Shown: positions 26,701-37,506, counted from the stretch's first letter. The stretch is 48,478 nucleotides of DNA from Roseomonas sp. (GCA_020249465.1 JADCFP010000123.1:1-48478), one strand, 5' to 3'. Notes: generated by a model not told the origin, from the sequence alone. Program-made: numbers and translations.

Positions 26701-28086
26701 ATGACTGAACGCCAAGGCGCCCCCGCAAGGAAGCGGTTGTTGATCCGCACCTGGGGCTGCCAGATGAATGTCTATGACAGCGCGCGCATGGCGGATGTGC
26801 TCGCACCCCTTGGCTATGCGCCAACGGAAGTGGCCGAGGAAGCCGATATGGTCATCCTCAATACCTGCCATATCCGCGAAAAGGCGACCGAGAAGGTGTT
26901 TTCCGATCTGGGTCGGCTGCGTGAAGCCAAGGCCGCGCGGGGGGGCGAGATGATTGTCGCCGTCGCCGGCTGTGTCGCGCAGGCCGAAGGCGCGGAAATC
27001 ACGGCGCGCGCCCCTTGGGTGGATATCGTACTCGGCCCGCAAAGCTATCACCGACTGCCAGAGATGGTCGCACGTGCCTCCCGAGCAGCAGGCGCGGTGA
27101 TTGAAACTGAATTCCCGGTAGATGGGAAATTCGATCATTTGCCGGAACAGGCGGTACCCCAGGGGGTGACCGCTTTCCTGACCGTGCAGGAAGGCTGCGA
27201 CAAATTCTGCTCCTTCTGTGTGGTGCCTTACACACGCGGCGCCGAATATTCCCGCCCGGCGGCGGCGGTGATTGCGGAAGCCAAGCGGCTGGTTTCGCTG
27301 GGTGCGCGCGAAATCACCCTGCTTGGGCAGAATGTGAATGCCTATCACGGCGAAGGGCCGGATGGCGTGGCCTGGTCGCTGGCGCGGCTTTTGCTCGGCT
27401 TGGCGGAAATCCCAGGGCTTGATCGCTTGCGCTACACAACCTCCCACCCGCGCGACATGGGCGATGATCTGATCGCGGCGCATCGCGACATCCCGGCGCT
27501 GATGCCCTTCCTGCATCTGCCAGTGCAATCGGGGTCAGACCCCATTCTGAAGGCGATGAACCGCGGCCATACGGCAGCGGAATATTTGCGCCTGATTGAA
27601 AAGCTGCGCGCGGCGCGGCCCGATCTGGCGCTGTCTTCCGATTTCATCGCGGGCCACCCCGGTGAGCGTGATGCGGATCATCGCGCGACACTGAAACTGA
27701 TTGAGGATATCGGCTTCGCTTCCGCCTTTTCCTTCCGCTATTCCGCCCGCCCCGGCACGCCGGCCGCTGGCATGGCGGGGGCGGTGGATGAAGCGGTCGC
27801 CGATGCGCGGTTGCAGGAAATCCAGGTGCTGCTGCGCAATCAGCAATACCGCTTCAATCAAAGCCGCGCCGGCATGGAAATTCCCGTGCTGGTAACGGGC
27901 CCCGGCCGCCATCCAGGCCAAATGGCCGGGCGGTCGCCCTGGTTGCAGCCGGTGCATTTCCCGGCAGCGGGTGACCTCACGGGTCAGATCGTGACGGTGC
28001 GCGTCACCACCACCAATCCCAATTCCCTCGGCGGGGAGCTCCCCGCCGGGCCTGAACCCCAAGCATCGGAGAGAGACGCCGCTTGA
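26701..28086 (+). CDS. miaB: MiaB, tRNA-2-methylthio-N6-isopentenyladenosine synthase
   Basis: A 461-residue radical-SAM methylthiotransferase. The N-terminal cluster cysteines are C20, C56 and C91; the radical-SAM motif C166-x3-C170-x2-C173 follows; a TRAM domain fills the C-terminus (from about 385). It adds the methylthio group to i6A37 of tRNAs reading UNN codons. A ggagg site precedes the ATG. First gene of miaB-phoH-ybeY-corC-lnt, an order widely conserved in alphaproteobacteria. Confidence 0.96.
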   Translation: MTERQGAPARKRLLIRTWGCQMNVYDSARMADVLAPLGYAPTEVAEEADMVILNTCHIREKATEKVFSDLGRLREAKAARGGEMIVAVAGCVAQAEGAEITARAPWVDIVLGPQSYHRLPEMVARASRAAGAVIETEFPVDGKFDHLPEQAVPQGVTAFLTVQEGCDKFCSFCVVPYTRGAEYSRPAAAVIAEAKRLVSLGAREITLLGQNVNAYHGEGPDGVAWSLARLLLGLAEIPGLDRLRYTTSHPRDMGDDLIAAHRDIPALMPFLHLPVQSGSDPILKAMNRGHTAAEYLRLIEKLRAARPDLALSSDFIAGHPGERDADHRATLKLIEDIGFASAFSFRYSARPGTPAAGMAGAVDEAVADARLQEIQVLLRNQQYRFNQSRAGMEIPVLVTGPGRHPGQMAGRSPWLQPVHFPAAGDLTGQIVTVRVTTTNPNSLGGELPAGPEPQASERDAA

Positions 28087-29129
28087 ACATCCAAACCCCT
28101 GGCCTCCGCGCTGCGGAACCGCGCCAATCCAGTGACCAGCGTTCCATAACGCTGCAATTCCACGACAATGCGCTGCTGCCCCTGCTGCATGGCGAACATG
28201 ATCGTCATCTGGCGCGGATCGAACAGGTGCTTGGCGTGCGCGTGGCTTCACGCGGCAATCGCATCGCCATCTCAGGCGGGGCGGAACGCACGGAAATGGC
28301 GGAAGCGGCGCTGCTCGCGCTTTGGAAACGGCTGGAACGGGGGGAACATGTCGGCACGGCGGAAGTGGAAGCGGCCTTGAGGCTCGCGGAAGGCGGCGCG
28401 GCGCAGGGCGAACCGCGCCTGCCCTTGCAGGACCTCCCGGCGATCCGGACGCGAAAGGGGGCCATTGCACCGCGGAGCGCCGCCCAGGCAGCCTATATTG
28501 ATATGCTCGCCCGGCACGACATGGTGTTCGGCATTGGCCCCGCCGGTACGGGCAAGACCTATCTTGCCGTGGCGCAGGGGGTGGCCCTGCTGCAATCGGG
28601 CCGTGTGGACCGCATTGTGTTGTCCCGCCCGGCTGTTGAGGCCGGTGAAAGGCTTGGCTTCCTTCCAGGCGATATGAAGGAAAAGGTGGACCCCTATCTC
28701 CGCCCGCTCTACGACGCCTTGCATGACATGATGCCCGCCGATCAGGTCGCGCGCCGGATTGCGGCCGGGGAGATTGAAATCGCCCCGCTCGCCTTCATGC
28801 GTGGCCGCACCTTGGCCCATTGCTACGCCATCCTGGATGAGGCGCAGAACACCACCCCCGCCCAGATGAAGATGTTCCTGACCCGCATGGGGGAGGGGAG
28901 CCGGATGGTGATTACCGGTGACCCCACGCAGATCGACCTGCCCGCCCATCAGCCCTCCGGCCTTGTCGAGGCGCTTTCGATTGTCTCTGGCGTGGAAGGA
29001 ATCGGCATTACGCGCTTTTCTGATCAGGATGTGGTAAGGCATCCGCTGGTTGCCCGGATCGTGGCCGCTTATGGGCGGGCCGATCAGCAGGACCGGGCAA
29101 AGAAGGAGAAGTATGGAACCGGGAAGTAG
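28083..29129 (+). CDS. PhoH-like ATPase
   Basis: A 348-residue protein with an N-terminal KH-like region, Walker A G-P-A-G-T-G-K-T (near residue 155) and Walker B I-L-D-E-A-Q-N. PhoH-family proteins are ATPases that act with YbeY in RNA metabolism. The start is a TTG whose last two bases form the miaB stop (TTGA), so translation is coupled. The 3' end overlaps ybeY by 17 nt. Confidence 0.93.
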   Translation: MNIQTPGLRAAEPRQSSDQRSITLQFHDNALLPLLHGEHDRHLARIEQVLGVRVASRGNRIAISGGAERTEMAEAALLALWKRLERGEHVGTAEVEAALRLAEGGAAQGEPRLPLQDLPAIRTRKGAIAPRSAAQAAYIDMLARHDMVFGIGPAGTGKTYLAVAQGVALLQSGRVDRIVLSRPAVEAGERLGFLPGDMKEKVDPYLRPLYDALHDMMPADQVARRIAAGEIEIAPLAFMRGRTLAHCYAILDEAQNTTPAQMKMFLTRMGEGSRMVITGDPTQIDLPAHQPSGLVEALSIVSGVEGIGITRFSDQDVVRHPLVARIVAAYGRADQQDRAKKEKYGTGK

Positions 29130-29640
29130 CCGTCCCGGCCAGGGGCGCCGCAAGGGTGCCTCGGCTGGGCTTCGGAGCGGATCGGCGGAGGGGCTTGATG
29201 TCTCCGTGATCCTGGCGGCGCCAGGCTGGCGCGCTGCCATCAAACAGCCTGAGGCGCTGGCGCGCCGCGCGGCTGATGCTGCCTTGCGCGAAGCGGGCGC
29301 GGCGGGGGCGGTCACTGTGCTGCTTGCTGATGATACCACCGTGAAGCGGCTGAATGGTACGCATCGCGCCAAGGCAAAGCCCACCAATGTGCTGTCCTTC
29401 CCGGGTGGCGTTCCCGGTTATCTCGGTGATGTGGCACTCGCCCTTGGGGTGGTGCAGCGCGAAGCGCGCGGTGCCGGGCGGCGCGTGGCGGCGCATTTCG
29501 CGCATCTTGTCGCGCATGGCGCGCTGCATCTGGCCGGGCATGATCATCTGCAAGCCGGTGAGGCGCGGCGGATGGAACGGGCCGAGGCGCGCGTGATGCG
29601 CCGGCTTGGCCTGCCCAATCCCTGGCGGGGCGCGACATGA
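29113..29640 (+). CDS. ybeY: YbeY endoribonuclease / rRNA maturation factor
   Basis: A 175-residue metalloprotein with the zinc motif H-G-A-L-H-L-A-G-H-D-H near residues 133-143 and the T-N-V-L-S-F-P motif. YbeY takes part in 16S rRNA 3' maturation and ribosome quality control. The ATG at 29113 has aaggaga directly upstream, inside the end of phoH. Confidence 0.95.
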   Translation: MEPGSSRPGQGRRKGASAGLRSGSAEGLDVSVILAAPGWRAAIKQPEALARRAADAALREAGAAGAVTVLLADDTTVKRLNGTHRAKAKPTNVLSFPGGVPGYLGDVALALGVVQREARGAGRRVAAHFAHLVAHGALHLAGHDHLQAGEARRMERAEARVMRRLGLPNPWRGAT

Positions 29641-30536
29641 GCGAGGCAGGTCACAAACCCGGCCTGTTCTGGAAAATCCAGGGCATGCTGCGCCGCAAGG
29701 AAGCGGAATCCATTCGCGATCAGGTGGAAGAACTGATCGAACGCCATGAAGCGCCAAGCGAAGCGCGCCCCGGCGATGGCCAGACCACGAGCCTTGATGC
29801 CGAAGAACGCGCGCTGCTTGGCAATGTTCTCCGGCTGCGCGGCATTACCGCCTATGATGTCATGGTGCCGCGCGCCGATATCATGGCGATCCCGGAAAGC
29901 CATTCATTGACTGAAACCATTGCGCTGATCCAGACCGAAGGCCATAGCCGCTACCCGGTCTATCGCGATGGGCTCGATGACATTATCGGCATGGTGCATA
30001 TCAAGGATGTCTTCGCTGCCGTCGGCAAGGAAGACAAAGCCTTTGTACTGGCCGATATCCTGCGCCGGCCACTTTTCGTGGTGCCATCCATTCCCGTGCT
30101 TGATCTGCTTTTGCAAATGCGCCAGGCGCGCGTGCACATGGCGCTGGTCGTGGATGAATATGGCGGCATTGATGGCCTGATCACGATTGAGGATCTGGTG
30201 GAAACCATCGTCGGCGACATCAGTGATGAACATGATGAGGTGCAGGCGCAGCAGATCACCGAACGCCCTGATGGCGCACTTGATCTTGATGCGCGTACGC
30301 CGATTGCGGCCTTTGAGGAAAAGCTCGGCAATGTGCTGACGGATGAGGAACGCGCCGCCGATATTGATACGGTGGGTGGCCTTGTGTTCACGCTGGCGGG
30401 GCGCGTGCCGGCCAAGGGGGAATTGGTTTCTCACCCCTCGGGGCTTGAATTCCGCATCCTGGACGCTGACCCACGACGCATCCGGCGCTTGCGTGTGCGC
30501 CGGCCTGGTGCCAATTCCCGCGTCGCGGCGGAATAG
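29637..30536 (+). CDS. CorC/HlyC-type CBS-domain protein
   Basis: A 299-residue cytosolic protein with two CBS domains (about 75-200; V-M-V-P-R-A-D, H-S-R-Y-P-V-Y and D-E-Y-G-G-I-D-G-L) and a C-terminal CorC_HlyC transporter-associated domain (about 215-295). Such proteins are linked to Mg/Co efflux. The start overlaps the ybeY stop (ATGA). It precedes lnt, the usual order. Confidence 0.92.
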   Translation: MSEAGHKPGLFWKIQGMLRRKEAESIRDQVEELIERHEAPSEARPGDGQTTSLDAEERALLGNVLRLRGITAYDVMVPRADIMAIPESHSLTETIALIQTEGHSRYPVYRDGLDDIIGMVHIKDVFAAVGKEDKAFVLADILRRPLFVVPSIPVLDLLLQMRQARVHMALVVDEYGGIDGLITIEDLVETIVGDISDEHDEVQAQQITERPDGALDLDARTPIAAFEEKLGNVLTDEERAADIDTVGGLVFTLAGRVPAKGELVSHPSGLEFRILDADPRRIRRLRVRRPGANSRVAAE

Positions 30537-30552
30537 AAGGGTTCGGTCTCGG

Positions 30553-32082
30553 ATGGGGTGGATGTGGCGGGCACTTGCTGCGCGGCGCGGTTGGCGCGCC
30601 CAGGTGACTGCCTTTGGGCTTGGCATGCTGGCAGTCCTGGCCCTGCCACCGCTGCATATCATCCCGGCCCTGTTTCTCGCGATCCCTGGGCTGCTCGCCA
30701 TGATTGGCGGGGCGGCGAGTTGGACTGGCGCCTTCTGGATTGGCCTCGCCTGGGGCTTTGGTTTCTTTGCGGGCGGGCTTTACTGGATCACCTCCGCCAT
30801 TCTGACCGATGTGGCGCGGTATTGGTGGCTGGTGCCGATTGCGGTGCCGGCCTTGGCGCTACCGCTTGGGCTATTTGTCGCGGTGCCCGCTGCCATTGCC
30901 TGGGCGGCGCGGCCCGGCTGGCCGCGCGTGCTGGTCTTTGCCGGCGGTTTTGTCGGGTTTGAGCTGCTGCGCGGGGAAATCCTGACCGGCTTTCCGTGGA
31001 ATCTGATGGGCACGGTCTGGGCCTTTGATGCGCTGCCCATTCAGATGGCGGCGATGATCGGCGTGCATGGCCTGTCGCTGATTACGCTTTTGGTGGCCGC
31101 AACGCCCATTCTGGATCGGCGCGCCTTTCTGGGCGGTGTCGCGGTGCTGGCGTTTTGTGGCGCCTTCGGCTTCGCCCGGCTTCGGGCGCCGGAGCCCGAG
31201 CCTCAGCCGGTCGGCCTGCTGATCGTGCAGGGCAATATCGCGCAGGAGGTGAAGTGGCGCGAGGAATCCCGCGTGCCAATCCTGCGCCGCTATGTGGAGA
31301 CCACGCGCGATGCGGCGGTGGCCGCCATGCGCGAATTGCCGCCAGGGCATCGGCTGGCGGTGATCTGGCCCGAAACCGCCGTGCCCTTCCTGCTGCCCAA
31401 TGACCCGGAGGCGCGGCAATTGGTGGCCGGCGCCCTGCCGCAAAATGCCCTGCTGCTGACCGGGACCGTGCGCGGCGATTTCACCCCAGCCGGCCATGCG
31501 CGGGATTTGTTCAATAGCCTAGTGGTGATCAGCCCCACGACGCAGGTTCTGGCCACCGCCGATAAGGTGAATCTGGTGCCCTTTGGCGAATTCATGCCCT
31601 TCAGGGGGCTTTTGCCGATCCGTCTTGTGCAAAGCACGCGCGATTTTACTTCCGCCGAGGAAAGGCGCCTTGTGGTGGCAGGCTGGCTGCCGCCCCTTGT
31701 TGGGCTGATTTGCTATGAGGTGATTTTCACTGGGCGAATCATGCCATCGCGGCGGCCCGCCTGGATTGTGAATGTCACGAATGACGCCTGGTTTGGCATC
31801 ACCGCCGGCCCCTGGCAGCATTTGGCAGCGGCACGGCTGCGGGCGGTGGAAGAAGGCCTGCCCTTGGCGCGCGCGGCGCAGACAGGGATTTCGGCGGTAT
31901 TTGATGCCCGCGGACGCTTGGTGACTCGCGGACCCTTGGGCGAATCGGCGGTTATTCGGGCCTTGCTACCCGCGCCACGTGCGCCAACCATCTACGCCTA
32001 TCTTGGCCTTATCCTGCCCTTTGGGTTTTCCTTGGCTGTTTTCGCCTTTGGGTGGATTTTATCTTCCAGAAATCAACGGTGA
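30553..32082 (+). CDS. lnt: Lnt, apolipoprotein N-acyltransferase
   Basis: A 509-residue inner-membrane enzyme with about six N-terminal helices and a periplasmic nitrilase domain. The catalytic triad is visible: E274 in W-P-E-T-A, K338 in D-K-V-N-L-V-P-F-G-E, and C387 in I-C-Y-E-V. It transfers a third acyl chain to the N-terminal Cys of lipoproteins. The ATG at 30553 is chosen because the upstream frame overlaps corC and lacks family similarity. A terminal helix near 485-505 completes the fold. Confidence 0.95.
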   Translation: MGWMWRALAARRGWRAQVTAFGLGMLAVLALPPLHIIPALFLAIPGLLAMIGGAASWTGAFWIGLAWGFGFFAGGLYWITSAILTDVARYWWLVPIAVPALALPLGLFVAVPAAIAWAARPGWPRVLVFAGGFVGFELLRGEILTGFPWNLMGTVWAFDALPIQMAAMIGVHGLSLITLLVAATPILDRRAFLGGVAVLAFCGAFGFARLRAPEPEPQPVGLLIVQGNIAQEVKWREESRVPILRRYVETTRDAAVAAMRELPPGHRLAVIWPETAVPFLLPNDPEARQLVAGALPQNALLLTGTVRGDFTPAGHARDLFNSLVVISPTTQVLATADKVNLVPFGEFMPFRGLLPIRLVQSTRDFTSAEERRLVVAGWLPPLVGLICYEVIFTGRIMPSRRPAWIVNVTNDAWFGITAGPWQHLAAARLRAVEEGLPLARAAQTGISAVFDARGRLVTRGPLGESAVIRALLPAPRAPTIYAYLGLILPFGFSLAVFAFGWILSSRNQR

Positions 32083-32208
32083 ATTCCAGGTTTTGCTTCG
32101 TGAAGGGGAAAATATTGGCTCTTTTTTGAGAATTAAGAAAAACCTATAGCTTCTCCTTGCCCCTTAAGGTAATCTCAAGCATTATCAATCGCTGATGGGG
32201 ATAGGTAC

Positions 32209-32295
32209 ATGATTGTTCATGCAACCGAGACCCCAGGGCGTGATACGAAAAACGCGCCATGGTTGCCTTTCTGGCAGGGCGGAGGAAAGAGATGA
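32209..32295 (+). CDS. 28-residue ORF translationally coupled to the XRE regulator
   Basis: Begins M-I-V-H-A-T-E-T and ends F-W-Q-G-G-G-K-R, with ggggatagg 4 nt before the ATG. Its TGA overlaps the regulator's ATG (ATGA at 32292-32295). The sequence is unlike the flanking genes and belongs to no family I recognise. It may be a leader peptide or small protein; the regulator's own ribosome site lies inside its last codons. Confidence 0.5.
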   Translation: MIVHATETPGRDTKNAPWLPFWQGGGKR

Positions 32296-32768
32296 AATCT
32301 GTAGTTGCCATGAACGACATTGATGAACCCAGCACCAAGGGGGAGCGGGAACATCGGGCCAGCCCGATTGACGCCCATGTGGGGTCCCGGGTGCGCCTGC
32401 GCCGTACGCTTCTGGGCATGAGCCAGGAAAAGCTAGGCGAAGCGCTGGGCCTGACATTCCAGCAGGTGCAGAAATATGAGCGCGGCGTCAATCGTATTGG
32501 CGCCAGCCGGCTTTTCGATCTGGCCCGTGTGCTGGATGTGCCGATCGGCTTCTTTTTTGACGATCTGCCCCCTGAAATGGGCGGCAATATCGCGGTGCGC
32601 AGCCGCCCGTCGCTTTATGGCTTCGCCGAAGCGCAGGATTCCTATGAAGACGATAACATGAGCAAGCGCGAGACGATGGAACTCGTGCGCGCCTATTACC
32701 GGATCACCGATCCCGCAGTACGCAAGCGCGTTTTTGACCTGATCAAGAGCCTCGCGCCGGTCGAATAG
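32292..32768 (+). CDS. XRE-family transcriptional regulator
   Basis: A 158-residue protein with a Cro/CI-type helix-turn-helix at about 33-85 (R-V-R-L-R-R, M-S-Q-E-K-L-G-E-A-L, F-Q-Q-V-Q-K-Y-E-R-G) and a C-terminal helical domain. This layout is common in alphaproteobacterial regulators such as the PraR group. Start at 32292 because ggaggaaag lies right before it. The AT-rich stretch at 32083-32208 is likely its promoter region. Target genes unknown. Confidence 0.88.
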   Translation: MKSVVAMNDIDEPSTKGEREHRASPIDAHVGSRVRLRRTLLGMSQEKLGEALGLTFQQVQKYERGVNRIGASRLFDLARVLDVPIGFFFDDLPPEMGGNIAVRSRPSLYGFAEAQDSYEDDNMSKRETMELVRAYYRITDPAVRKRVFDLIKSLAPVE

Positions 32769-32778
32769 GCGCGTGACC

Positions 32779-32802
32779 GCCGGGTGGCCAAGGCTACCCG
32801 GC
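32779..32802. terminator. Hairpin between convergent XRE and metW genes
   Basis: An 11-bp stem gccgggtggcc / ggctacccggc (one G-T wobble) with an aa loop. It overlaps the 3' end of metW and could terminate both transcripts. No strong T-run. Confidence 0.5.
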
Positions 32803-33426
32803 TCGGCGTAGCATGAATAGCGCCTGCTCACCAAACATATTGGCCAGCCTGAGCGAGCGGCGCCACGGTGCCCTCAGCCCCTGTTCATCAACCGCCAGCC
32901 AGCGTTCCACTGCGTAGCCATCCAGCGCGCAGAGCGCGGTGAAATCCGTGATCGTGCACGGGTGGATATTGGGCGTTTCATACCAGGGGCGGTTCCAGGT
33001 TTCCGTATCCGGCATCCGCCCACCCCACAACAACCGCCAGCGCATCTGCCAATGGCCAAAATTGGGGAAGGACACAATGGCGTAGCGCCCGATACGGAGC
33101 AATTGGCGCAACACTTCGCGCGGGTTTTCCACCGCCTGCAGCGTGCGTGACAGCACGACGTAATCAAAGGCGCCATCAGGATAGAAGGCGAGGTCATTAT
33201 CCGCATCACCATGAATGACCGCGAGCCCGGCGGAGACCGCCTTGGTCACCTGCGCCATGTCAATTTCAATGCCTCGCGCATCGGCACGTTTTTCGCGCGC
33301 CAGATATTCAATCAGCGCACCATCGCCACAGCCAATATCAAGCACGCGCGCATCATGCGAAATCATCTCCGAAATCAGGCGAAGATCAAGGCGCATATTC
33401 TTCGCGACATATTGTACGCCATCCAT
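32794..33426 (-). CDS. metW: MetW, methionine biosynthesis methyltransferase-like protein
   Basis: A 210-residue Rossmann-fold protein with the SAM-type motif V-L-D-I-G-C-G-D-G-A-L and F-D-Y-V-V-L-S-R-T-L-Q. MetW is encoded with metX and is needed for, or activates, homoserine acyltransfer in proteobacteria that lack MetA. The gene follows metX after 9 nt. Confidence 0.94.
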   Translation of the reverse strand: MDGVQYVAKNMRLDLRLISEMISHDARVLDIGCGDGALIEYLAREKRADARGIEIDMAQVTKAVSAGLAVIHGDADNDLAFYPDGAFDYVVLSRTLQAVENPREVLRQLLRIGRYAIVSFPNFGHWQMRWRLLWGGRMPDTETWNRPWYETPNIHPCTITDFTALCALDGYAVERWLAVDEQGLRAPWRRSLRLANMFGEQALFMLRRAG

Positions 33427-33435
33427 GGTGACGAC

Positions 33436-34590
33436 CTAAACCCTAAGGCGTTCAGCGCAGCCGGCGAGGAAACCGCCAAGCGCGCGATGGAAATCGGGCT
33501 CTTCCAGCAGGAAGGCGTCATGGCCCTTATCGCTGTCAATCTCAACGAAACTGACATTGGCCGCGGCCATGTTCAGCGCGCGCACCAGGGTGCGGCTTTC
33601 GCTGGTCGGGAATAGCCAATCGCTGTTGAAGGACGCGACAAAAAACCGTGTCGCCGTGCCGCGAAACGCCTTGGCCAAATCGCCTTCATGATCGGCAGCG
33701 AGGTCAAAGAAATCCATCGCCCGCGTGATGGTCAGGTATGAATTGGCGTCAAAGCGACGCACGAAGGTGGAGCCCTGATGGCGGAGATAACTCTCCACCT
33801 CAAACACATCTTCCAGGAAGGTGAGTGCCGAGGCGCCACGGAGCCGCCGGCCGAATTTCCGTGTCAGCGCCTTTTCGGACAAATAGGTGATATGCGCCAC
33901 CATGCGCGCCACAGAAAGGCCCTTGGCCGGGATGATGCCCGCTTCCCAATAGCGCCCGCCGCGCCAATCGGGATCGGAATGGATGGCGGCGCGGCCCACT
34001 TCATGAAAGGCGATATTCTGCGCCGAATGATGCGCGGCGGTGGCGATAGGGGCGGCGGCATAGACCGCTTCGGGATAGGTCGCGGCCCATTCCAGCACCT
34101 GCATCCCGCCCATGGACCCACCAATCACGGCAAGCCAGCGATTGATGCCAAGCCTTTCCATCAGGCGCTTTTGTGCGCGCACCATGTCGCGAATGGTGAC
34201 CGAGGGAAAATCCGTCCCCCAAGGCCGACCAAGCCCGCGCCCGGCGGCATCGGTCATTTCACTGCGCGGCCCGGTGGAGCCCATGCAGCCGCCGAGCACA
34301 TTGGCGCAAACCAGAAAATAGCGATCCGTATCGAGGGGCCGGCCGGGGCCGATGATATTCTCCCACCAGCCAGGCTTGCCGGTGATGGGATGGTTTTCGG
34401 CGACATATTGGTCGCCCGTCAGCGCGTGGCAGATCAGCACGGCATTGTTGGCCGCCGCATTCAGCCGCCCATAGGTGCGATAGGCGACCGTAAGGGGTGC
34501 GACGACCGCGCCGCATTCGAGCGCCAGCCCATCGGGGAATTGGGCGGCCTGATGGTCCACATCGGGCAGCGGGGCGACGGCTTGGCTCAT
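33436..34590 (-). CDS. metX: MetX, homoserine O-acyltransferase
   Basis: A 384-residue alpha/beta-hydrolase-fold acyltransferase. The nucleophile Ser is in G-G-S-M-G-G-M-Q, the Asp in S-D-W-L-F-P, and the His in K-G-H-D-A-F-L. It activates homoserine with acetyl- or succinyl-CoA for methionine synthesis. metX-metW is a two-gene operon, divergent from the chorismate mutase gene. No SAM riboswitch was recognised in the 111-bp upstream region. Confidence 0.95.
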   Translation of the reverse strand: MSQAVAPLPDVDHQAAQFPDGLALECGAVVAPLTVAYRTYGRLNAAANNAVLICHALTGDQYVAENHPITGKPGWWENIIGPGRPLDTDRYFLVCANVLGGCMGSTGPRSEMTDAAGRGLGRPWGTDFPSVTIRDMVRAQKRLMERLGINRWLAVIGGSMGGMQVLEWAATYPEAVYAAAPIATAAHHSAQNIAFHEVGRAAIHSDPDWRGGRYWEAGIIPAKGLSVARMVAHITYLSEKALTRKFGRRLRGASALTFLEDVFEVESYLRHQGSTFVRRFDANSYLTITRAMDFFDLAADHEGDLAKAFRGTATRFFVASFNSDWLFPTSESRTLVRALNMAAANVSFVEIDSDKGHDAFLLEEPDFHRALGGFLAGCAERLRV

Positions 34591-34701
34591 GAGGGGCTTT
34601 TACGCTGCCCCCTCCCCCAGGCGCAACCTTGGCGTGTGACTTGGGGGCGCTTGGCGCCGGGCGATGTGGGGGTTATTGCTGCCCGAGAGATTTGGTCCCG
34701 C

Positions 34702-35538
34702 ATGAACGATAAACCACCTGCCACCCAAGCTGCCGATCCGGCCCTTCAGGCGCTGCGCGCCGAAATAGATGCGCTGGATGATGCGATGCATGATTTGCTG
34801 ATGCGCCGTGCTGGCGTTGTGGCGCGCATGGCCGCGAGCCGCGCCAAGACCGGGGTTGGGTCCCCCTTGCGGCCAGGGCGGGAGGCCGCCGTGTTGCGTC
34901 GCTTGCTCGCGCGGCATTCTGGCGCGCTTTCTCGTGGCGCGGTGGTGCGCATTTGGCGGCATATTTTCATGGCCCATACCGCCATCCAGGGCGCCTTCAC
35001 GGCGGCTGTCGCTGCTTCGGGCGAGGCCGCGCAGACATTGGCGCTGGCGCGTGAGCATTTCGGCACCGCCACGCCCCTGACCCCCTTCGCGTCTCCGGCG
35101 CAGGCTTTGGCAGCGCTTAGCGCCGGCAAGGCATCGGTTGCGGTGCTGCCCGCCCCAACCGGCGAAGGTGAGGGCGCCTGGTGGCAAAACCTGGAAGCGC
35201 CCCGGCTTTCCGTGGTGGCGCGCCTGCCCTTCCTGGCGGATGCCGCGCGCGCCGATGCGGCGCTGGTCATTGCGCCTGTGCCAGCCGATGCCTCGGGCGA
35301 GGATCGCAGCCTGTTGCGGCTGGAAGGCAGTGCCGATGCCGCGCGAGAAAGCTTTGCCCGCATGCTGACTGAAGCCGGGCTTGGCGGGCGTATCCTGAGC
35401 CTGGTTCGCCAGGGTGGGCGCAGCCTCGCACTTGCTGAAATTGATGCCTTCATCGCTGCGGGAGACCCGCGGCTTGCCGGGCTTAAAGCTGTTCTGCTGG
35501 GCGCCTATGCCGTGCCCGTTGCTGGAGATCTGCCATGA
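34702..35538 (+). CDS. Chorismate mutase with degenerate prephenate-dehydratase-like C-terminus
   Basis: A 278-residue protein. Residues 15-100 form an AroQ-type chorismate mutase helix bundle ([24 protein letters not shown]). The remaining 170 residues look like a remnant of a P-protein dehydratase domain: [11 protein letters not shown] and A-V-L-P-A-P align with it, but no T-R-F motif is present. It would convert chorismate to prephenate. The ATG overlaps hisC downstream via ATGA at 35535. First gene of an aromatic amino-acid operon. Confidence 0.88.
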   Translation: MNDKPPATQAADPALQALRAEIDALDDAMHDLLMRRAGVVARMAASRAKTGVGSPLRPGREAAVLRRLLARHSGALSRGAVVRIWRHIFMAHTAIQGAFTAAVAASGEAAQTLALAREHFGTATPLTPFASPAQALAALSAGKASVAVLPAPTGEGEGAWWQNLEAPRLSVVARLPFLADAARADAALVIAPVPADASGEDRSLLRLEGSADAARESFARMLTEAGLGGRILSLVRQGGRSLALAEIDAFIAAGDPRLAGLKAVLLGAYAVPVAGDLP

Positions 35539-36626
35539 CCGTGATGCCGCGCCCTTCGATCCTTTCGGTGGAGCCCTATGTCGGCGGAGAATCGAAAATC
35601 CCTGGCGTCAATCGCGTGGTGAAACTTTCATCCAATGAAGGCGCTTTCGGCCCACCGCCCGGTGCGATTGACGCGATCCGCGCCGTCGCCAGTGAGGCGC
35701 ATCGCTACCCGGATGGCGGCGTGACTGCGCTGCGGGAAGCCATTGGCGCGCGCTTTGGTTTGGACCCGGCGCGGATTGTTTGCGGCAATGGTTCCGATGA
35801 ATTGCTCGCGCTGCTGATCCTTGCCTATGGCGGTGAGGGGACGGAGCTTGTGATGTCTGCCCATGGCTTCCTGATGTATGACATCACTGGGCGCTGGGCT
35901 GGCTGCCGCATCATCAAGGTGCCGGAACGCAACCTTACCGTGGATGTGGATGCCATGCTGGCCGCGGTCGGGCCGCGCACCAAATTGGTCTGTCTGGCCA
36001 ATCCGAATAACCCGACCGGTTCGATCCTGCCGCAATCCGAAATCGTCAGGCTGCGCGCGGGGCTGCGCGATGACATTCTGCTGGTGCTTGATTCCGCCTA
36101 TGCCGAATATGTGACGCGGCCGGATTATGATGCGGGTGCGGCGCTGGTGGATGCGGGTGGCGGCAATACCGTGATGACGCGCACCTTCTCCAAAATCTTC
36201 GGGCTCGGCGGTATGCGGCTTGGCTGGGCCTATGCGCCGGCAGCGGTGGTTGGTGTGCTCTCACGCGTGCGTGGCCCCTTTAATGTGAATGCGGCGGCCA
36301 TGGCGGCGGGTATTGCTGCCGTGCAGGAAGCGGGTTGGATCGAAAAATCCATCGCGCATAACACCGAATGGCGCGGCAAGCTGGCGGCGGCGCTGACGGC
36401 GGCGGGCGTGAAGGTTTGGCCGAGCGAAGGCAATTTCCTGCTGGCTGATTTCGGTTCACCGGAAAAGGCCAAGGCGGCTGATGCCGCGCTGAAATCGCGC
36501 GGGCTGATCATGCGTGCCATGGGTGGCTATGGGTTGCCGGCGTGCTTGCGCATCAGCATCGGCACCGGTGAGGAATGCCAGATGGTGGCGGATGCCGTTG
36601 CAGCCTTCATGGCGCAACATGGCTGA
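35535..36626 (+). CDS. hisC: HisC-type histidinol-phosphate / aromatic aminotransferase
   Basis: A 363-residue fold-type I aminotransferase. The PLP lysine is K220 in [10 protein letters not shown], the N-P-N-N-P-T-G motif is at 156-162, and S-S-N-E lies near residue 32. Position between chorismate mutase and tyrA indicates that it probably transaminates the phenylpyruvate or hydroxyphenylpyruvate formed by this operon, besides or instead of histidinol phosphate. Confidence 0.92.
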   Translation: MTVMPRPSILSVEPYVGGESKIPGVNRVVKLSSNEGAFGPPPGAIDAIRAVASEAHRYPDGGVTALREAIGARFGLDPARIVCGNGSDELLALLILAYGGEGTELVMSAHGFLMYDITGRWAGCRIIKVPERNLTVDVDAMLAAVGPRTKLVCLANPNNPTGSILPQSEIVRLRAGLRDDILLVLDSAYAEYVTRPDYDAGAALVDAGGGNTVMTRTFSKIFGLGGMRLGWAYAPAAVVGVLSRVRGPFNVNAAAMAAGIAAVQEAGWIEKSIAHNTEWRGKLAAALTAAGVKVWPSEGNFLLADFGSPEKAKAADAALKSRGLIMRAMGGYGLPACLRISIGTGEECQMVADAVAAFMAQHG

Positions 36627-37506
36627 ACCGCTCTTCAATCGGCTGTGCCTGGTTGGCATTGGCCTGATCGGGTCTTCCATCGCGCGGGTTGCCAAGAAGC
36701 GTGGCGATATCGCGAAGACGATTGTGGTCACCACGCGGCGGGCTGAGACACTTCAGCGCGTGCGTGAATTGGGCCTGGCTGATGTGGTGGAAGCCGATGC
36801 GGCGCGTGCCGTTGAAGGCTGCGATGGCGTGATTTTCTGCATCCCCGTTGGTGCCTATGCGGACGCCATGCGCCATATCGCGCCGCATCTGGCGCCGGGT
36901 GTTGTGCTGACCGATGTCGGTTCCACCAAGGGCAGCGTGGTGCGTGATCTCTCACCCCTGCTGCCGGCCGGCGTGCATCTGGTGCCGGCGCATCCCATGG
37001 CGGGGACCGAGCATTCCGGCCCCGATGCGGGTTTCCCGGAATTGTTCGAAGGCCGCTATTGCATCGTGACACCGCTGCCCGAGAGCGACCCGGCAGCGGT
37101 GGAAAAGGTGAAGGAGTTGTGGCGGCGCTGCGGTTCCATGATCGAAACCATGGACCCGGTGACGCATGACAAGGTTGTCGCCATTGTCAGCCACCTGCCG
37201 CATCTGATTGCCTTCACCATTTGCGGCACGGCGGATGATCTGGCGGAAGAAACCAAGGAAGCCGTGCTGAAATTCGCGGCATCCGGTTTTCGGGACTTCA
37301 CGCGTATCGCGGCATCCGATGTTGACATGTGGCGCGATGTTTTCCTGAATAATCGCGAAGCAGTGCTTGAGATGCTGTCGCGCTTTTCAGAGGATGCGCA
37401 TGCCTTTGGCCGCGCCATTCGCTGGGGAGAGGCCGGCTTCATTGAAGACCGCATCAAGCGCGGGCGGAAGATCAGGCGGAGCCTGATTGAACGCAAGCAG
37501 GCGTAA
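36619..37506 (+). CDS. tyrA: TyrA, prephenate/arogenate dehydrogenase
   Basis: A 295-residue NAD(P)-dependent dehydrogenase. N-terminal Rossmann motif [10 protein letters not shown]; catalytic-domain markers D-V-G-S-T-K-G, H-P-M-A-G-T-E and S-H-L-P-H. It oxidatively decarboxylates prephenate or arogenate on the way to tyrosine. Start at 36619 overlaps hisC by 8 nt. Confidence 0.94.
   Translation: MAEPLFNRLCLVGIGLIGSSIARVAKKRGDIAKTIVVTTRRAETLQRVRELGLADVVEADAARAVEGCDGVIFCIPVGAYADAMRHIAPHLAPGVVLTDVGSTKGSVVRDLSPLLPAGVHLVPAHPMAGTEHSGPDAGFPELFEGRYCIVTPLPESDPAAVEKVKELWRRCGSMIETMDPVTHDKVVAIVSHLPHLIAFTICGTADDLAEETKEAVLKFAASGFRDFTRIAASDVDMWRDVFLNNREAVLEMLSRFSEDAHAFGRAIRWGEAGFIEDRIKRGRKIRRSLIERKQA

Noticed and set aside
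34591-34701. Possible SAM riboswitch upstream of metX
   Set aside because: No SAM-II or SAM-I core motifs could be matched on the minus strand; only GC-rich inverted repeats are present.
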